This document shows, piece after piece, positions 9,176 through 18,011 of a stretch of DNA of 64,000 nucleotides. The notes under the pieces were generated by a model, which was not told the DNA's origin, ran no database searches, and was given only the letters and a program-made list of their open reading frames with translations. The position numbers and the translations under genes are program-made. How positions within the stretch are numbered: position 1 is the first letter of the stretch; every line of letters begins with the position of its first letter. The DNA comes from Akkermansia biwaensis (GTDB lineage: Bacteria; Verrucomicrobiota; Verrucomicrobiia; Verrucomicrobiales; Akkermansiaceae): positions 1,116,001 through 1,180,000 of the forward strand of contig NZ_AP025943.1 in assembly GCF_026072915.1 (NCBI RefSeq), written 5' to 3'.

Positions 9176-9989
9176 CTATCTTCCCGTCAGCACGTACCAC
9201 AGGAACAGGCTGTTGTGCTTCACGTACCTTTTGAGCAGCCGGCGCGGCTCCCTGCAAATGCGGTACAGCCATTCCAGACTGTTCTTCTGCATCCACACCG
9301 GCGCACGTTTCACCGTGCCCGCATGAAAGGCAAAAGCCGCTCCCACGCCTGCATAAACGGCGGGAGGAAGCAGGTCCTTTTGTTCCGCCATCCACCGTTC
9401 CTGCTTGGGACACCCCAGCCCCACCCAGACTACATTGGCTCCGCTGCTGGCAATGGTCTCCCTCATATCCTGCAAATCCTTCTCACTCCAGGAGCGGAAC
9501 GGCGGAGAATAAACTCCGGCCAAACAAAAACCGGGGTACTTTTCCGCCAGCCTGGCCGCCAGGGTTTCCAGTGTCCTTTCGTCGCCCCCCAGCAGAAAAT
9601 GTCTCAGGCCGGGATATTCGGCATTCGCCTTCACCACGGCTTCCATCAAATCCGGCCCGCTCACGCGTTCGGCGGTCCCCCCCCCCCCGCACTCTGTTGA
9701 GCTTCCATACCACCGGCATGCCATCCGGACAAATCACATCCATCCTCTCCAAAACCGCGCCATACTCCGGTTCATGTACGCCGCGGGTCATCACGTGCAC
9801 ATCCGCGGCGGCTACCAGAAAAGGAGCTTCCCCGGCCAGGGCACGTTCCACCAGAACGGAGCACATCTCCTCAACGGAGCTCACGGCCACGGAAAAGCCG
9901 AACACGTCCCTGGTGCCGATATCCGGCGATGCGTCATTCCTGTTCTTGTCGGGAAAAGAGGTCATGTCGGCAGGGAAGGAAGAAATCAT
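9176..9989 (-). pseudogene. WecG/TagA/CpsF-family glycosyltransferase, frameshifted at a 12-G tract (possibly phase-variable)
   Basis: Together, two overlapping minus-strand frames encode one WecG/TagA/CpsF glycosyltransferase, which adds a sugar (typically N-acetylmannosamine type) to a lipid-linked acceptor. The N-terminal half (from ATG 9989) has VFGFSVAVSSVEEMC, VAAADVHVMTRGV and CPDGMPVVWKLNRV. The C-terminal half has ERVSGPDLMEAV, LLGGDERTLETLAARL, VWVGLGCPKQERWM, GVGAAFAFHAGT and a basic end. The frames meet at a run of 12 G (C12 at 9677-9688 on the plus strand). With 11 or 14 G the protein would read through as RVRGGGTAERVSG, of normal family length. The start overlaps the upstream stop as ATGA. 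A sequencing error in the tract cannot be excluded. Confidence 0.82.
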
Positions 9990-10771
9990 GGCAGGGACAG
10001 CCGCAGGCCATCATAGGCCGCCCCCACGTTCTCCGGGAGCCTGCCGGACAAAATACGGTAATCCATGTTATGGGAAAGGTGCGTCAGAAAAGCCTGTCCG
10101 GGTTCGATGGCCCTGATGGCGGCCAGAGACTCGTCCAGGCACATGTGGGTGGGATGAAGGTCATAGCGCAAGCCGTCGATAATCAGAAGATCCGCCCCCT
10201 TCATGCGCTCCAGGGAGGCCTCCGGAATACTCTTGACATCAGGCATGTATACCAGCCGCATGCCTCCGGACTCCAGCATGTACGCACAAGTGTCCACGGC
10301 CGCATGGTCCACGGGGAGGGGGGTGGCCAGAACGGAGCCCACGCGGAAGGGTTCCGTCGCCTCGTGGGGTTCCGGCCGCACGTAGCCGGTTCTGGCCTTT
10401 CCGGACTCAAACGCCCAGCCGTACATGGTCCTCAAAGTCTTCATGGTTTCCGGGGAGGCGTACATGGGCAATCCTCCTGTTCTGCGCCAGCAGAAGGCTC
10501 GCAAATCGTCAAACCCGCCTATGTGATCCACATGAGCATGCGTGTACAGCACGGCATCCAGATCGGTAATATTTTCCCTCAGGGCCTGCTGACGCAGATC
10601 GGGAGAGGAATCCAGCAGGATGCGGGTGCCGGACGCCTCCACGTAAATGGAAGAACGCAACCGCTTGTTTCTGGGGTCCGGGGAGGTGCACACCGCACAG
10701 GAGCAACCTATCTGGGGGACCCCGGTAGACGTGCCCGTGCCCAAAAAGAGAATGTTCATCACGGATGTCAT
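9986..10771 (-). CDS. PhnP-like MBL-fold metal-dependent hydrolase
   Basis: A 261-residue metallo-beta-lactamase-fold protein. It has the PhnP-like opening ILFLGTGTSTGVPQIGC with the two-cysteine CSCAVC segment, the metal motif THAHVDHIGG, and later ligands in LPVDHAAVD and THLSHNMD. PhnP cleaves cyclic phosphate diesters, and relatives include tRNase Z-like enzymes, so the substrate here is open. The ATG at 10759 (MNILFLG) is an equally good start. Its stop overlaps the glycosyltransferase start (ATGA), which implies translational coupling. It diverges from recN. Confidence 0.83.
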   Translation of the reverse strand: MTSVMNILFLGTGTSTGVPQIGCSCAVCTSPDPRNKRLRSSIYVEASGTRILLDSSPDLRQQALRENITDLDAVLYTHAHVDHIGGFDDLRAFCWRRTGGLPMYASPETMKTLRTMYGWAFESGKARTGYVRPEPHEATEPFRVGSVLATPLPVDHAAVDTCAYMLESGGMRLVYMPDVKSIPEASLERMKGADLLIIDGLRYDLHPTHMCLDESLAAIRAIEPGQAFLTHLSHNMDYRILSGRLPENVGAAYDGLRLSLP

Positions 10772-10823
10772 GGTTGCGTTTAGAGCTGATTATGCCATAA
10801 TGCATTCAAAATCCAAAGCCCGA

Positions 10824-12482
10824 ATGCTTACTTTGCTGAAAATCAGGAACCTGGCTCTCGTGGACCAGCTGCTGTGGGAACCCAGCTCCGGCTTCATCTG
10901 CATCACGGGGGAAACGGGAGCGGGCAAATCCGTCATCATCGGCGCCATTCGTCTGGCGCTGGGCGAACGTGCGGACAAAACGCTCATCCGTTCCGGAGAA
11001 CAGCAATGCAGCGTGGAAGCCGTGTTCCATCTGCCGGACTCATCCTCCGTCCACGCCATTCTGAACGAACACGGAGTGCCTCCCTGTGAAGACGGCAACC
11101 TCATCATCAAGCGCATTATCTCCCCCACCGCCAACCGCCAGTTCCTGAACGACAGCCCCTGCACGCTGAACCTTCTGCGGGAGGCGGGCGCCTGCCTGGT
11201 GGACATGCACGGCCCCAATGACCACCGTTCCCTGACCTCCCATGACAGGCAGCTCTCCCTGCTGGACGCCTTCGGTGAACACGCCCGGCTGACGCAGGCC
11301 TACGCGGACTCCTGGAGACAATGGCAGGACGCGCGCAGGGCATATGACGACCTGGAGCACGCAGAAGCCGCCGCCGACCGGGAAATAGAACTGCTGCGCC
11401 ACCAGGTGGACGAGATAGACGCCGCCGGATTCACCCCGGAGGAAGTGCTCACCCTGGAGGAACGCTGGCAGCGCGCCCGCAACGGAACAAGGCTCCAGGA
11501 GCTGGTATCCAGAATGCTCTCCATGCTGGAGGAAACGGACGGTCCCGGACTCGGCTCCCAGTTGCGGGAACTCTCCCGTGCCTCCCACGACCTGGAACGC
11601 ATGGACTCCTCCACAGCTGCATGGCTGGCTCCGCTGGAGGGAGTGACGCTGGAACTTAAGGAAATTGAAAACCGCCTGGCGGACTACTCCGCGGAACTTG
11701 ACTGCGATCCCCAGGAACTGTTCCGGCTTGAAGAACGCATCAACCTGCTGGAATCCCTGAAAATGAAATATGGGCATTCCTTTGAAGACATCGCCGCACG
11801 GCGGGAGGAAGCCGTATGCAGGCTGGACCGCATCGAGCACCGGACGGAACGCCTGGAAGAACTGCGGGCCGCCATTGCCCAGCTGCGCAAGCAGCTGGAC
11901 GCCGCCGGACAGGCCCTGACGAAAGCACGCCAGGCCGCCGCGCCGCGTCTGGCGGAATCCATCGTCAAACACTCACGGGAACTGGGCTTCCGTCAGGCCG
12001 TATTTGAAATATCTCTGACTCCGCTCCAGGAACCCGGCTCACAGGGGATGGAAACGGTGGAATTCCTCTTCGGCCCCAACCCGGGAGAACCCTCCAAGCC
12101 CCTGAGGCTCATTGCATCCGGAGGGGAGCTGGCCCGCATCATGCTGGCGATCAAAAGCGCCCTGGCCCACAAGGACTCCACGCCACTGCTGGTGTTTGAT
12201 GAAATAGACGCCAACGTGGGCGGGGAAGTGGCCCGGTCCGTGGGCTTTAAAATGCAGCAGCTGGGCGCCAGGCACCAAGTCATCTCCATCACGCACTTTC
12301 CGCAGGTGGCCGCCCTGGCCTCCCATCACTATCTGGTCCAGAAAGCCTCCGCGGGCAACCGCACCATCTCCTGCCTGCGGGAAGTGGACCAGGAAGAAAG
12401 AATAGACGAACTGGCCCGCATGCTGGGCGGCGGGGGCGATCACGCCCGCACACTGGCCCAGGCTCTTCTGCAAACCTCCTGA
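10824..12482 (+). CDS. recN: DNA repair protein RecN
   Basis: A 552-residue SMC-like ATPase that acts in recombinational repair of double-strand breaks. The Walker A motif is GETGAGKS (residues 29-36), followed by IIGAIRLALGERADKTLIRSG. A long coiled coil occupies the middle. The C-terminal lobe has the signature LIASGGELARIMLAIK and Walker B LLVFDEIDANVGG, then ITHFPQVAALASHH. The frame is open further upstream, but MLTLLKIRNLALVDQ at 10824 matches the family N-terminus. The ATG at 10800 is an alternative. The length is normal. Confidence 0.95.
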   Translation: MLTLLKIRNLALVDQLLWEPSSGFICITGETGAGKSVIIGAIRLALGERADKTLIRSGEQQCSVEAVFHLPDSSSVHAILNEHGVPPCEDGNLIIKRIISPTANRQFLNDSPCTLNLLREAGACLVDMHGPNDHRSLTSHDRQLSLLDAFGEHARLTQAYADSWRQWQDARRAYDDLEHAEAAADREIELLRHQVDEIDAAGFTPEEVLTLEERWQRARNGTRLQELVSRMLSMLEETDGPGLGSQLRELSRASHDLERMDSSTAAWLAPLEGVTLELKEIENRLADYSAELDCDPQELFRLEERINLLESLKMKYGHSFEDIAARREEAVCRLDRIEHRTERLEELRAAIAQLRKQLDAAGQALTKARQAAAPRLAESIVKHSRELGFRQAVFEISLTPLQEPGSQGMETVEFLFGPNPGEPSKPLRLIASGGELARIMLAIKSALAHKDSTPLLVFDEIDANVGGEVARSVGFKMQQLGARHQVISITHFPQVAALASHHYLVQKASAGNRTISCLREVDQEERIDELARMLGGGGDHARTLAQALLQTS

Positions 12483-12543
12483 CATTCTCTTTCAGCCCCT
12501 TCTCCATCAAGGGGAAATCCCTGCCCTGCGACGCCTCGCGGAC

Positions 12544-14781
12544 TTACTTCTCCAGATGGGGCTTAAATGTGCGCAGCCTCAGGGAATTGAACACCACGCA
12601 CAGGGAACTCAGGCTCATGGCCGCCGCGGCTATCATCGGATTCAATGTAATGCCGAAAGCCGGGTACAGGGCTCCGGCAGCCAGGGGAATGCCGATCGTA
12701 TTATAGAAAAACGCCCAGAACAAATTCTGCCTGATAATGTGAAGCGTGGCACGCCCCAGTTGCAGGGCCTCCGCCACCCCGCGCGGATGGTTCTTCATCA
12801 GCACGATGTCGGAAGACTCCATCGCCAGGTCCGTCCCGGACTTCAGGGAAATGCCCACCTGGGCGCATGCCAGGGCGGGCGCGTCGTTCACACCGTCTCC
12901 GACCATCGCCACCCTGGCCCCCGCCTTCTCCATCTTCATGATGTGGGAGGCCTTTTCATCCGGCAGCACGTCGGAAACCACTTCGTCAATATGCAGTTCT
13001 TCCGCCATATGCCGCGCCGTAGCGGCATTGTCCCCTGTCAGCATCACCACGCGCATGTGCATTCTCTTCAAATTGTCCACGGCGGAAAGGCTGTCCGGCT
13101 TCAGGGAATCCGCCACCATGATCGCCCCGGCGGGGCGTCCTTCGCGTCCCACGTAAAGGGGAGAAGCGCCCTGCCTCATGAACTCCCTGAACCTCCCCTG
13201 TTCCTGCTCCCATGAAATCCCTTTCTCCTGCATAAACGCCAGGTTGCCGATGACGTACGGCACTCCGTCCACCGTTCCCGCAATCCCGCGGCCGGGCACG
13301 ATGGACAGGTCCGCCACGGGCCGTACCGGCAGTTCCAGCATTCTGGCGTGCTCGTAAACGGCCTTTCCTACCGGATGCTCCGATCCCTGCTCCAGGGCGG
13401 CCGCCACTTCCATCAATTCATCCGCATTCATGCCGTGCTCCGGCAGGACGGCCACCACACGCGGTTCTCCGACAGTCAGGGTCCCCGTCTTGTCAAACAC
13501 TACGGTATCCACGCGGCTCAGAGCCTCCAGCGCGCCGGCGGACTTGCACAGGATACCCAGGCGCGCCCCCCTGCCCGTGCCTACCATGATCGCAATGGGT
13601 GTGGCCAGGCCGAGAACGCAGGGACAGGAAATCACCAGCACGGCAATCGCCCTGGCAAGGGCAAAGGAAAAGCCCTCCCCGGCAGCCAGCCAGATGCCAA
13701 ACACCGCAAGGGCAATCGCAATCACTGCGGGTACGAAAAAATAACACACCCGGTCCGCCAGCCGCGCAATGGGAGCCTTGGACTGTCCGGCCTGCTCCAC
13801 CAGGCGGATCATGCGGGCCAGCGTGGAATCCCCGCCCACCCGTTCGGCGCGGACCTTGAGATACCCGGCGCGGTTGAACGTGCCGCTGATCACCCTGTCC
13901 CCGGCGCTCTTGTCCACGGGCATGCTTTCGCCCGTCAGGTCGGACTCGTCCAGAGCGGCCTGGCCCTCCGTAATCACGCCGTCCACCGGAACCCTCTGTC
14001 CGGTCTTCACCACAATCAGGTCGTCCACCTGGAGTTCATTCAGGGGCACGGCCCGTTCCTCCCCGTCATGCCAGACCAGGGCTTCCTGGGGAATCAAATT
14101 CACCAGCCCTTTCACGGCGGCGTTCGTCTTCCGGTAGGAACGGCGCTCCAGATACTTTCCCAGGGAAATCAGGGTGACGATCATGGCGGCGGATTCAAAA
14201 TACAGCTCCATGGTATCCACTCTCCCGCCCCGCAGCATTCCGCCGCACAGCAGAAACAGGCCATACAGAAAGGCGGAACCGGAACCGATGGCGATCAGGG
14301 AATCCATATTGGGAGACAGGGTGGCCAACTGGCGCACGCCGTTGACCAGGTAACGCCTGTTCAGCCACAAAATCAGGGCCGCCAGGATACACTGCCCCCA
14401 CAAATTCGCCCAAATCCCCCACTCTCCGGAAGGCGCCGGCCAGCTCCACATGGGCCCCATGGACAAATACATCAAAGGCAGCAGCAGCAAGACGGACCAC
14501 ACAAGCCGGGCGCCTCCGGCATCTTCCGCCTTTTCCTCTTCATCCTTGCCGGAAGGTGTTCCGTCCACCCAGTCCGCCAACTGGAATCCGGCTTTTTCCA
14601 CCACCTCCGCCATGCGGCCCCTGGCGGGAGAACCATGCTCCCGGAAAACGACGGTCATGCGGCCTGTCAGCAAATTCAACTCCACGCTCTCCACTCCCTG
14701 CAACTCTCCCACGGCCCGTTCTACTTTGGCGGCACAGCCGGCGCAATGCATGCCGGAAACCAGATAATTCTTTTCTTCCAT
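12544..14781 (-). CDS. copA: Copper-translocating P-type ATPase
   Basis: A 745-residue P1B-type ATPase that exports Cu(I) across the inner membrane. Domain order: one N-terminal HMA metal-binding domain (GMHCAGC, residues 10-16), transmembrane helices, the actuator loop with DLTGESMPVDK, the CPC metal site in VISCPCVLGLATP, the phosphorylation site DKTGTL (D430), the nucleotide-binding domain with the SEHPVGKAVYEHA motif, and GDGVNDAPAL. All catalytic residues are present. The intergenic region to the divergent GH16 gene holds the interrupted palindrome TGTTAG-N6-CTAACA at 14832-14849, a possible operator. No CopZ or regulator gene lies beside it. Confidence 0.94.
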   Translation of the reverse strand: MEEKNYLVSGMHCAGCAAKVERAVGELQGVESVELNLLTGRMTVVFREHGSPARGRMAEVVEKAGFQLADWVDGTPSGKDEEEKAEDAGGARLVWSVLLLLPLMYLSMGPMWSWPAPSGEWGIWANLWGQCILAALILWLNRRYLVNGVRQLATLSPNMDSLIAIGSGSAFLYGLFLLCGGMLRGGRVDTMELYFESAAMIVTLISLGKYLERRSYRKTNAAVKGLVNLIPQEALVWHDGEERAVPLNELQVDDLIVVKTGQRVPVDGVITEGQAALDESDLTGESMPVDKSAGDRVISGTFNRAGYLKVRAERVGGDSTLARMIRLVEQAGQSKAPIARLADRVCYFFVPAVIAIALAVFGIWLAAGEGFSFALARAIAVLVISCPCVLGLATPIAIMVGTGRGARLGILCKSAGALEALSRVDTVVFDKTGTLTVGEPRVVAVLPEHGMNADELMEVAAALEQGSEHPVGKAVYEHARMLELPVRPVADLSIVPGRGIAGTVDGVPYVIGNLAFMQEKGISWEQEQGRFREFMRQGASPLYVGREGRPAGAIMVADSLKPDSLSAVDNLKRMHMRVVMLTGDNAATARHMAEELHIDEVVSDVLPDEKASHIMKMEKAGARVAMVGDGVNDAPALACAQVGISLKSGTDLAMESSDIVLMKNHPRGVAEALQLGRATLHIIRQNLFWAFFYNTIGIPLAAGALYPAFGITLNPMIAAAAMSLSSLCVVFNSLRLRTFKPHLEK

Positions 14782-14831
14782 GGTCGTTAAAAGTGATTGT
14801 TCCCTTATTCAGACAAACTGAAACCCCTTAT

Positions 14832-14849
14832 TGTTAGCCAATCCTAACA
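14832..14849. promoter_or_regulatory. Interrupted palindrome between copA and the GH16 gene
   Basis: TGTTAG and CTAACA separated by six bases, 51 bases upstream of the copA start and ~112 upstream of the GH16 start. The spacing suits an operator, but it does not match the classic CopY or CueR sites that I know. The assignment is weak. Confidence 0.3.
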
Positions 14850-14960
14850 CATGCCATGAAATTCTCAACACTCTTCCGCATCAACGAACTTTTATGGCAA
14901 AAAATGACAAACCGCCTTACCTATGACCGTAAAAGATAAAACAACCGTCATTTATATCAT

Positions 14961-15923
14961 ATGAAAACCGCCTCCCTTTTCCGGCCCCTGGCCTGCGCCG
15001 CACTTCTGGCCGTTCCCGTTCATGCCCAGCTCTACTCACTTCACGGGGACGGTGTCAAAAAAGCTGACAGAGTCGTGGAAAAGGCGGACTATTCCGATTA
15101 TGAACTTGTCTGGAATGACGAATTTGACAAGGACGGCCGTCCCGACCCCGCCAAATGGAACTATGAAAACGGATTCGTCCGCAACAAGGAAGCCCAGTGG
15201 TACCAGCCGGAAAACGCCTACTGCAAGGACGGCATGCTGATCATTGAAGGCAGGAAGGAAAAGCGTCCCAATCCCCGCTACAACCCGGAAGGAAAAGACT
15301 GGCGCACCACCAGGAAGGAAGCGGAATATACATCCGCCTCATTGACGACGCAGGGCAAATTCTCCTGGCAGTACGGACGTTTTGAAATCCGCGCCAGATT
15401 CAGCCCGCGGGAGGGCATGTGGCCTGCGTTCTGGACCCTGGGGGTCAGGGAAGGCTGGCCCAGGTGCGGAGAAATAGACATCATGGAATACTACCAGTCC
15501 ACGTATCTGGCCAACCTCTGCTGGGGGTCCGCCAAAAAACACGTGGGCAAATGGAGCTCTACCTACACGCCCCTGAAATGGCTGCGGGAAAAAGACCCGC
15601 AGTGGGATTCCCGCTTCCATGTCTTCCGCATGGACTGGGATGAAAAGGAAGTGCGCCTGTACGCGGACGACATCCTGCTGAACAAGACCTCCCTGGATAA
15701 CACGATCAACGCCGTTTACAAGGAAGTCGCCAATCCCTTCCGGCAGCCCCACTTCATCATCCTGAACCTGGCTCTGGGAGCCACCGGAGGCGACCTGAAC
15801 AAGCTCCCTCTGCCCCAGAAATATGAAATAGACTACGTCCGCATTTACCAGAAAAAGGATTCTCCTCACAAGGGAACCATTCCGTACCAGCCGGAAAAGA
15901 AGCCGGAGGCCCGGATAGAATGA
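14961..15923 (+). CDS. Secreted glycoside hydrolase family 16 protein
   Basis: A 320-residue enzyme with a signal peptide (residues 1-22, ending VPVHAQ). The catalytic jelly-roll contains the GH16 signature EIDIMEY: nucleophile E171, D173 and acid/base E176. Other typical segments are DEFDKDGRPDPAKWNYE, QWYQPENAYCKDGMLIIEG and ASLTTQGKFSWQYGRFEIRARF. GH16 enzymes retain configuration and cut beta-1,3 or beta-1,4 glucans and galactans; in mucin degraders some act on O-glycans. The closest subfamily cannot be fixed by eye. The next gene on the minus strand is an SGNH esterase. Confidence 0.92.
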   Translation: MKTASLFRPLACAALLAVPVHAQLYSLHGDGVKKADRVVEKADYSDYELVWNDEFDKDGRPDPAKWNYENGFVRNKEAQWYQPENAYCKDGMLIIEGRKEKRPNPRYNPEGKDWRTTRKEAEYTSASLTTQGKFSWQYGRFEIRARFSPREGMWPAFWTLGVREGWPRCGEIDIMEYYQSTYLANLCWGSAKKHVGKWSSTYTPLKWLREKDPQWDSRFHVFRMDWDEKEVRLYADDILLNKTSLDNTINAVYKEVANPFRQPHFIILNLALGATGGDLNKLPLPQKYEIDYVRIYQKKDSPHKGTIPYQPEKKPEARIE

Positions 15924-16021
15924 TGGCCGGGAAGAACACGGTCCCGGAATTTCTCCCTTCAGGAGCGTTACCACACTGCCAGGAGGCGTGAAAATCTTTT
16001 AAAATACCCGGCAGGCAGTCT

Positions 16022-16675
16022 CTATTCCGCGGCCTTCCCCTTGAGAACCAGGAGAATGTGTTCCGCCATGAGGGCGTGCCCCTCCGCGTTGGGGTGTACG
16101 CCGTCCACCAGCAGGCCCTCCTTGTCCTTCATGACCTTGTTGAGGTCGATCACCTTGGAATTGGTGCTTTTGGCCACTTGCCGGATAAGCGGAATGACTT
16201 CCCTGGAAATGCGCTCCCTGCTGATGCCGCCTTCCCGGGCCTCCTGGGACGGGATGGGTAGCAGGCAATACACCTTCAACCTGGGATTTTCCTTCCTGAA
16301 CTCCGCGATCACCTCCTTGTAATTGTCCGCAAAATCGGTCTTGTGCTTCCAATTCACTTCCTTGCTGTCATTGGTTCCCAGACCGATCAGCAACATGCCG
16401 GGTTTGAATGCCAGAGCGTCACGGTAAGCCTTTTCCCGCGTGATGGGCCGGTCGCCCTTGAACAGCAGGCAGCGGGCGGACACGCCAAAATTTCCGACTT
16501 CCGCCTTCTTGCCCAAAGCTTTGGCCACGCGCGACACCCAGCAATCCTCCTTCCTGACCAGCATTCCGGCGGTAATGCTGTCCCCCAGGCACGCAATCCG
16601 GACCGGAGACGCGCCATATGCCGGAATCAGCGCGTACCACATGCAAATCCATAATAAAATGATCAACTTTTTCAT
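16022..16675 (-). CDS. Secreted SGNH/GDSL-type esterase
   Basis: A 217-residue protein with a signal peptide (MKKLIILLWICMWYALIPAYGA) and the SGNH hydrolase blocks: I = IACLGDSITAG (nucleophile S33), III = LIGLGTNDSKE, V = DGVHPNAEGHALMAEHI (Asp and His of the triad). Such enzymes often remove acetyl groups from glycans, which fits the surrounding glycosidases. The frame is open upstream to 16777, but only the ATG at 16675 places the signal peptide at the N-terminus. It is convergent with GH16 and may be read with EF-P upstream only if the terminator at 16778 leaks. Confidence 0.87.
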   Translation of the reverse strand: MKKLIILLWICMWYALIPAYGASPVRIACLGDSITAGMLVRKEDCWVSRVAKALGKKAEVGNFGVSARCLLFKGDRPITREKAYRDALAFKPGMLLIGLGTNDSKEVNWKHKTDFADNYKEVIAEFRKENPRLKVYCLLPIPSQEAREGGISRERISREVIPLIRQVAKSTNSKVIDLNKVMKDKEGLLVDGVHPNAEGHALMAEHILLVLKGKAAE

Positions 16676-16777
16676 GGCCGGAAACCTGTGATGAAAATGG
16701 TGTAACGCAAGCAGGGACGGATGTAAAGGAATCGGGCCGCCCGGCTTCTGGTCTTTCCGGCGTTTTGCCGCGGACAT

Positions 16778-16819
16778 AAAAAGCCCTTCCCGGCGGAAAT
16801 CGGCCGGAAAGGGCTTTTT
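16778..16819 (-). terminator. Rho-independent terminator after efp
   Basis: An inverted repeat pairs AAAAAGCCCTTCC with GGAAAGGGCTTTTT across a short loop. Read on the minus strand it follows the EF-P stop (16835) and ends in a T-run. The A-run on the other side makes it potentially bidirectional. Confidence 0.85.
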
Positions 16820-16834
16820 AAGAAAAAAGAACGC

Positions 16835-17401
16835 TTAGTTCACGCGGCCCAGGTAGGAACCGTCTTCCGTCTTTACGGAAATCTTTTCGCCGGGCTTGAT
16901 GAACAGGGGAACCTGCACAACTAGGCCGGTGGTCATGGTGGCGGACTTGTAAACGTTGTTGGCGCTGTCACCCTTGATCCCTTCCGGGGCTTCCGCCACT
17001 TCCATCGTGATGGAGGCGGGCAGTTCCACGGAAACGACCGTTTCATCAGTGAAAAGCAGAATGTAAATATTGCCTTCCATCAGGTAATCCTTCACGGGCT
17101 CTACGATGTCCGGAGACACGGTGATATCCTCATACGTATCGGGATTCATGAAATGGTAGCCCATGCCGTCAATATAGCTGAACTCATACTCCTCACGGGC
17201 AAGGTTCACGCCTTCCAGTGATTCATTGGAAGTCAGGCGAAGGTTGTACACTTTTTTGGTGGAAATGCTGCGGATGCTCATTTGCACATAGGAAGCCATG
17301 CGGGGGGGGCACTTGTGCTCCATGCTGACTACAACGCAAACGTCATTGTTATGATTAACCGCGTGTCCCTTGCGAAGATTGATTACGGGTACTTTTGCCA
17401 T
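16835..17401 (-). CDS. efp: Elongation factor P
   Basis: A 188-residue EF-P that relieves ribosome stalling at polyproline stretches. The three-domain family pattern is clear, with HFMNPDTYEDI in the middle, the signature SVELPASITMEVAEAPEGIKGDSA, and the C-terminal TGLVVQVPLFIKPGEKISVKTEDGSYLGRV. The domain I loop tip is unusual. Where E. coli has KPGKGQA with modified Lys34, this protein has KCPPRMA, placing Arg34 at the tip. The codons for CPPR contain a C8 run (17302-17309 on the plus strand). No EF-P-modifying enzyme gene lies nearby. A terminator follows directly. Confidence 0.93.
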   Translation of the reverse strand: MAKVPVINLRKGHAVNHNNDVCVVVSMEHKCPPRMASYVQMSIRSISTKKVYNLRLTSNESLEGVNLAREEYEFSYIDGMGYHFMNPDTYEDITVSPDIVEPVKDYLMEGNIYILLFTDETVVSVELPASITMEVAEAPEGIKGDSANNVYKSATMTTGLVVQVPLFIKPGEKISVKTEDGSYLGRVN

Positions 17402-17523
17402 GCGGCCCGTAACATACCATGTTTTCCCTCTCCGTCAAGCTGAAAAAACCCGTCAACCCCTTGATCCGCTTGGGTGAAACGCTCTTCCGTCATGACGGAA
17501 AAACCGCCCCCTGCCATGTAATT

Positions 17524-17982
17524 CTAACGGCTGAGATCCTGCTGGAAAAGCACTTTGATGCCGGAGGAATTCAAAACCGTGCGTCCGAAATTCATGTCAT
17601 CCACATGCAAGGCTATCAGGGACACCCCGGCAACGCGCGGCAGCAGGGGATACACGAAATTGACGTTCATCTCCGCCGAATACAGAACATCCAAACACCT
17701 CTTGAGGTCCGCGGGACCGTGGCGCAGAGCCGCCACCAGGACGTCGGAATCCGTGTAGCAGATGCCCTTCTCCAGAAAAATCTCGGAAGTCCGTTCCGGA
17801 TCGCTCACCACCAGCCGGGCGATTGTCGCTTCATGGCAGTCATGCATGCTGAACCCCAGGCAGAAAATACCGTGCATGTCCAGCAGGCCCAAAAGGGCGG
17901 ACAAGGCCCCCACCCGGTTCTGGAGCATCACGGAAAACTGCTTGACCGTACTGCCGGGCGGTTGAATGGCTTCATCCTGCAT
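17524..17982 (-). CDS. ACT-domain protein
   Basis: A 152-residue protein that looks like two ACT-type ligand-binding domains in tandem. The first has KQFSVMLQNRVGALSALLGLLDMHGIFCLGFSMHD, and the second begins around VNFVYPLLPRVAGVSLIALHVDD. ACT domains bind amino acids and regulate metabolic enzymes. No catalytic domain is attached. The gene lies 29 bases downstream of argD on the same strand, so an amino-acid sensing role is plausible but inferred. Confidence 0.72.
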   Translation of the reverse strand: MQDEAIQPPGSTVKQFSVMLQNRVGALSALLGLLDMHGIFCLGFSMHDCHEATIARLVVSDPERTSEIFLEKGICYTDSDVLVAALRHGPADLKRCLDVLYSAEMNVNFVYPLLPRVAGVSLIALHVDDMNFGRTVLNSSGIKVLFQQDLSR

Positions 17983-18011
17983 GACTGCGAAAAAACGGGT
18001 TGGAACTCTCT

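Noticed and set aside
9176-9989. Treating the glycosyltransferase as two separate genes.
   Set aside because: Both parts are complementary pieces of one WecG/TagA protein and meet precisely at the G12 tract.
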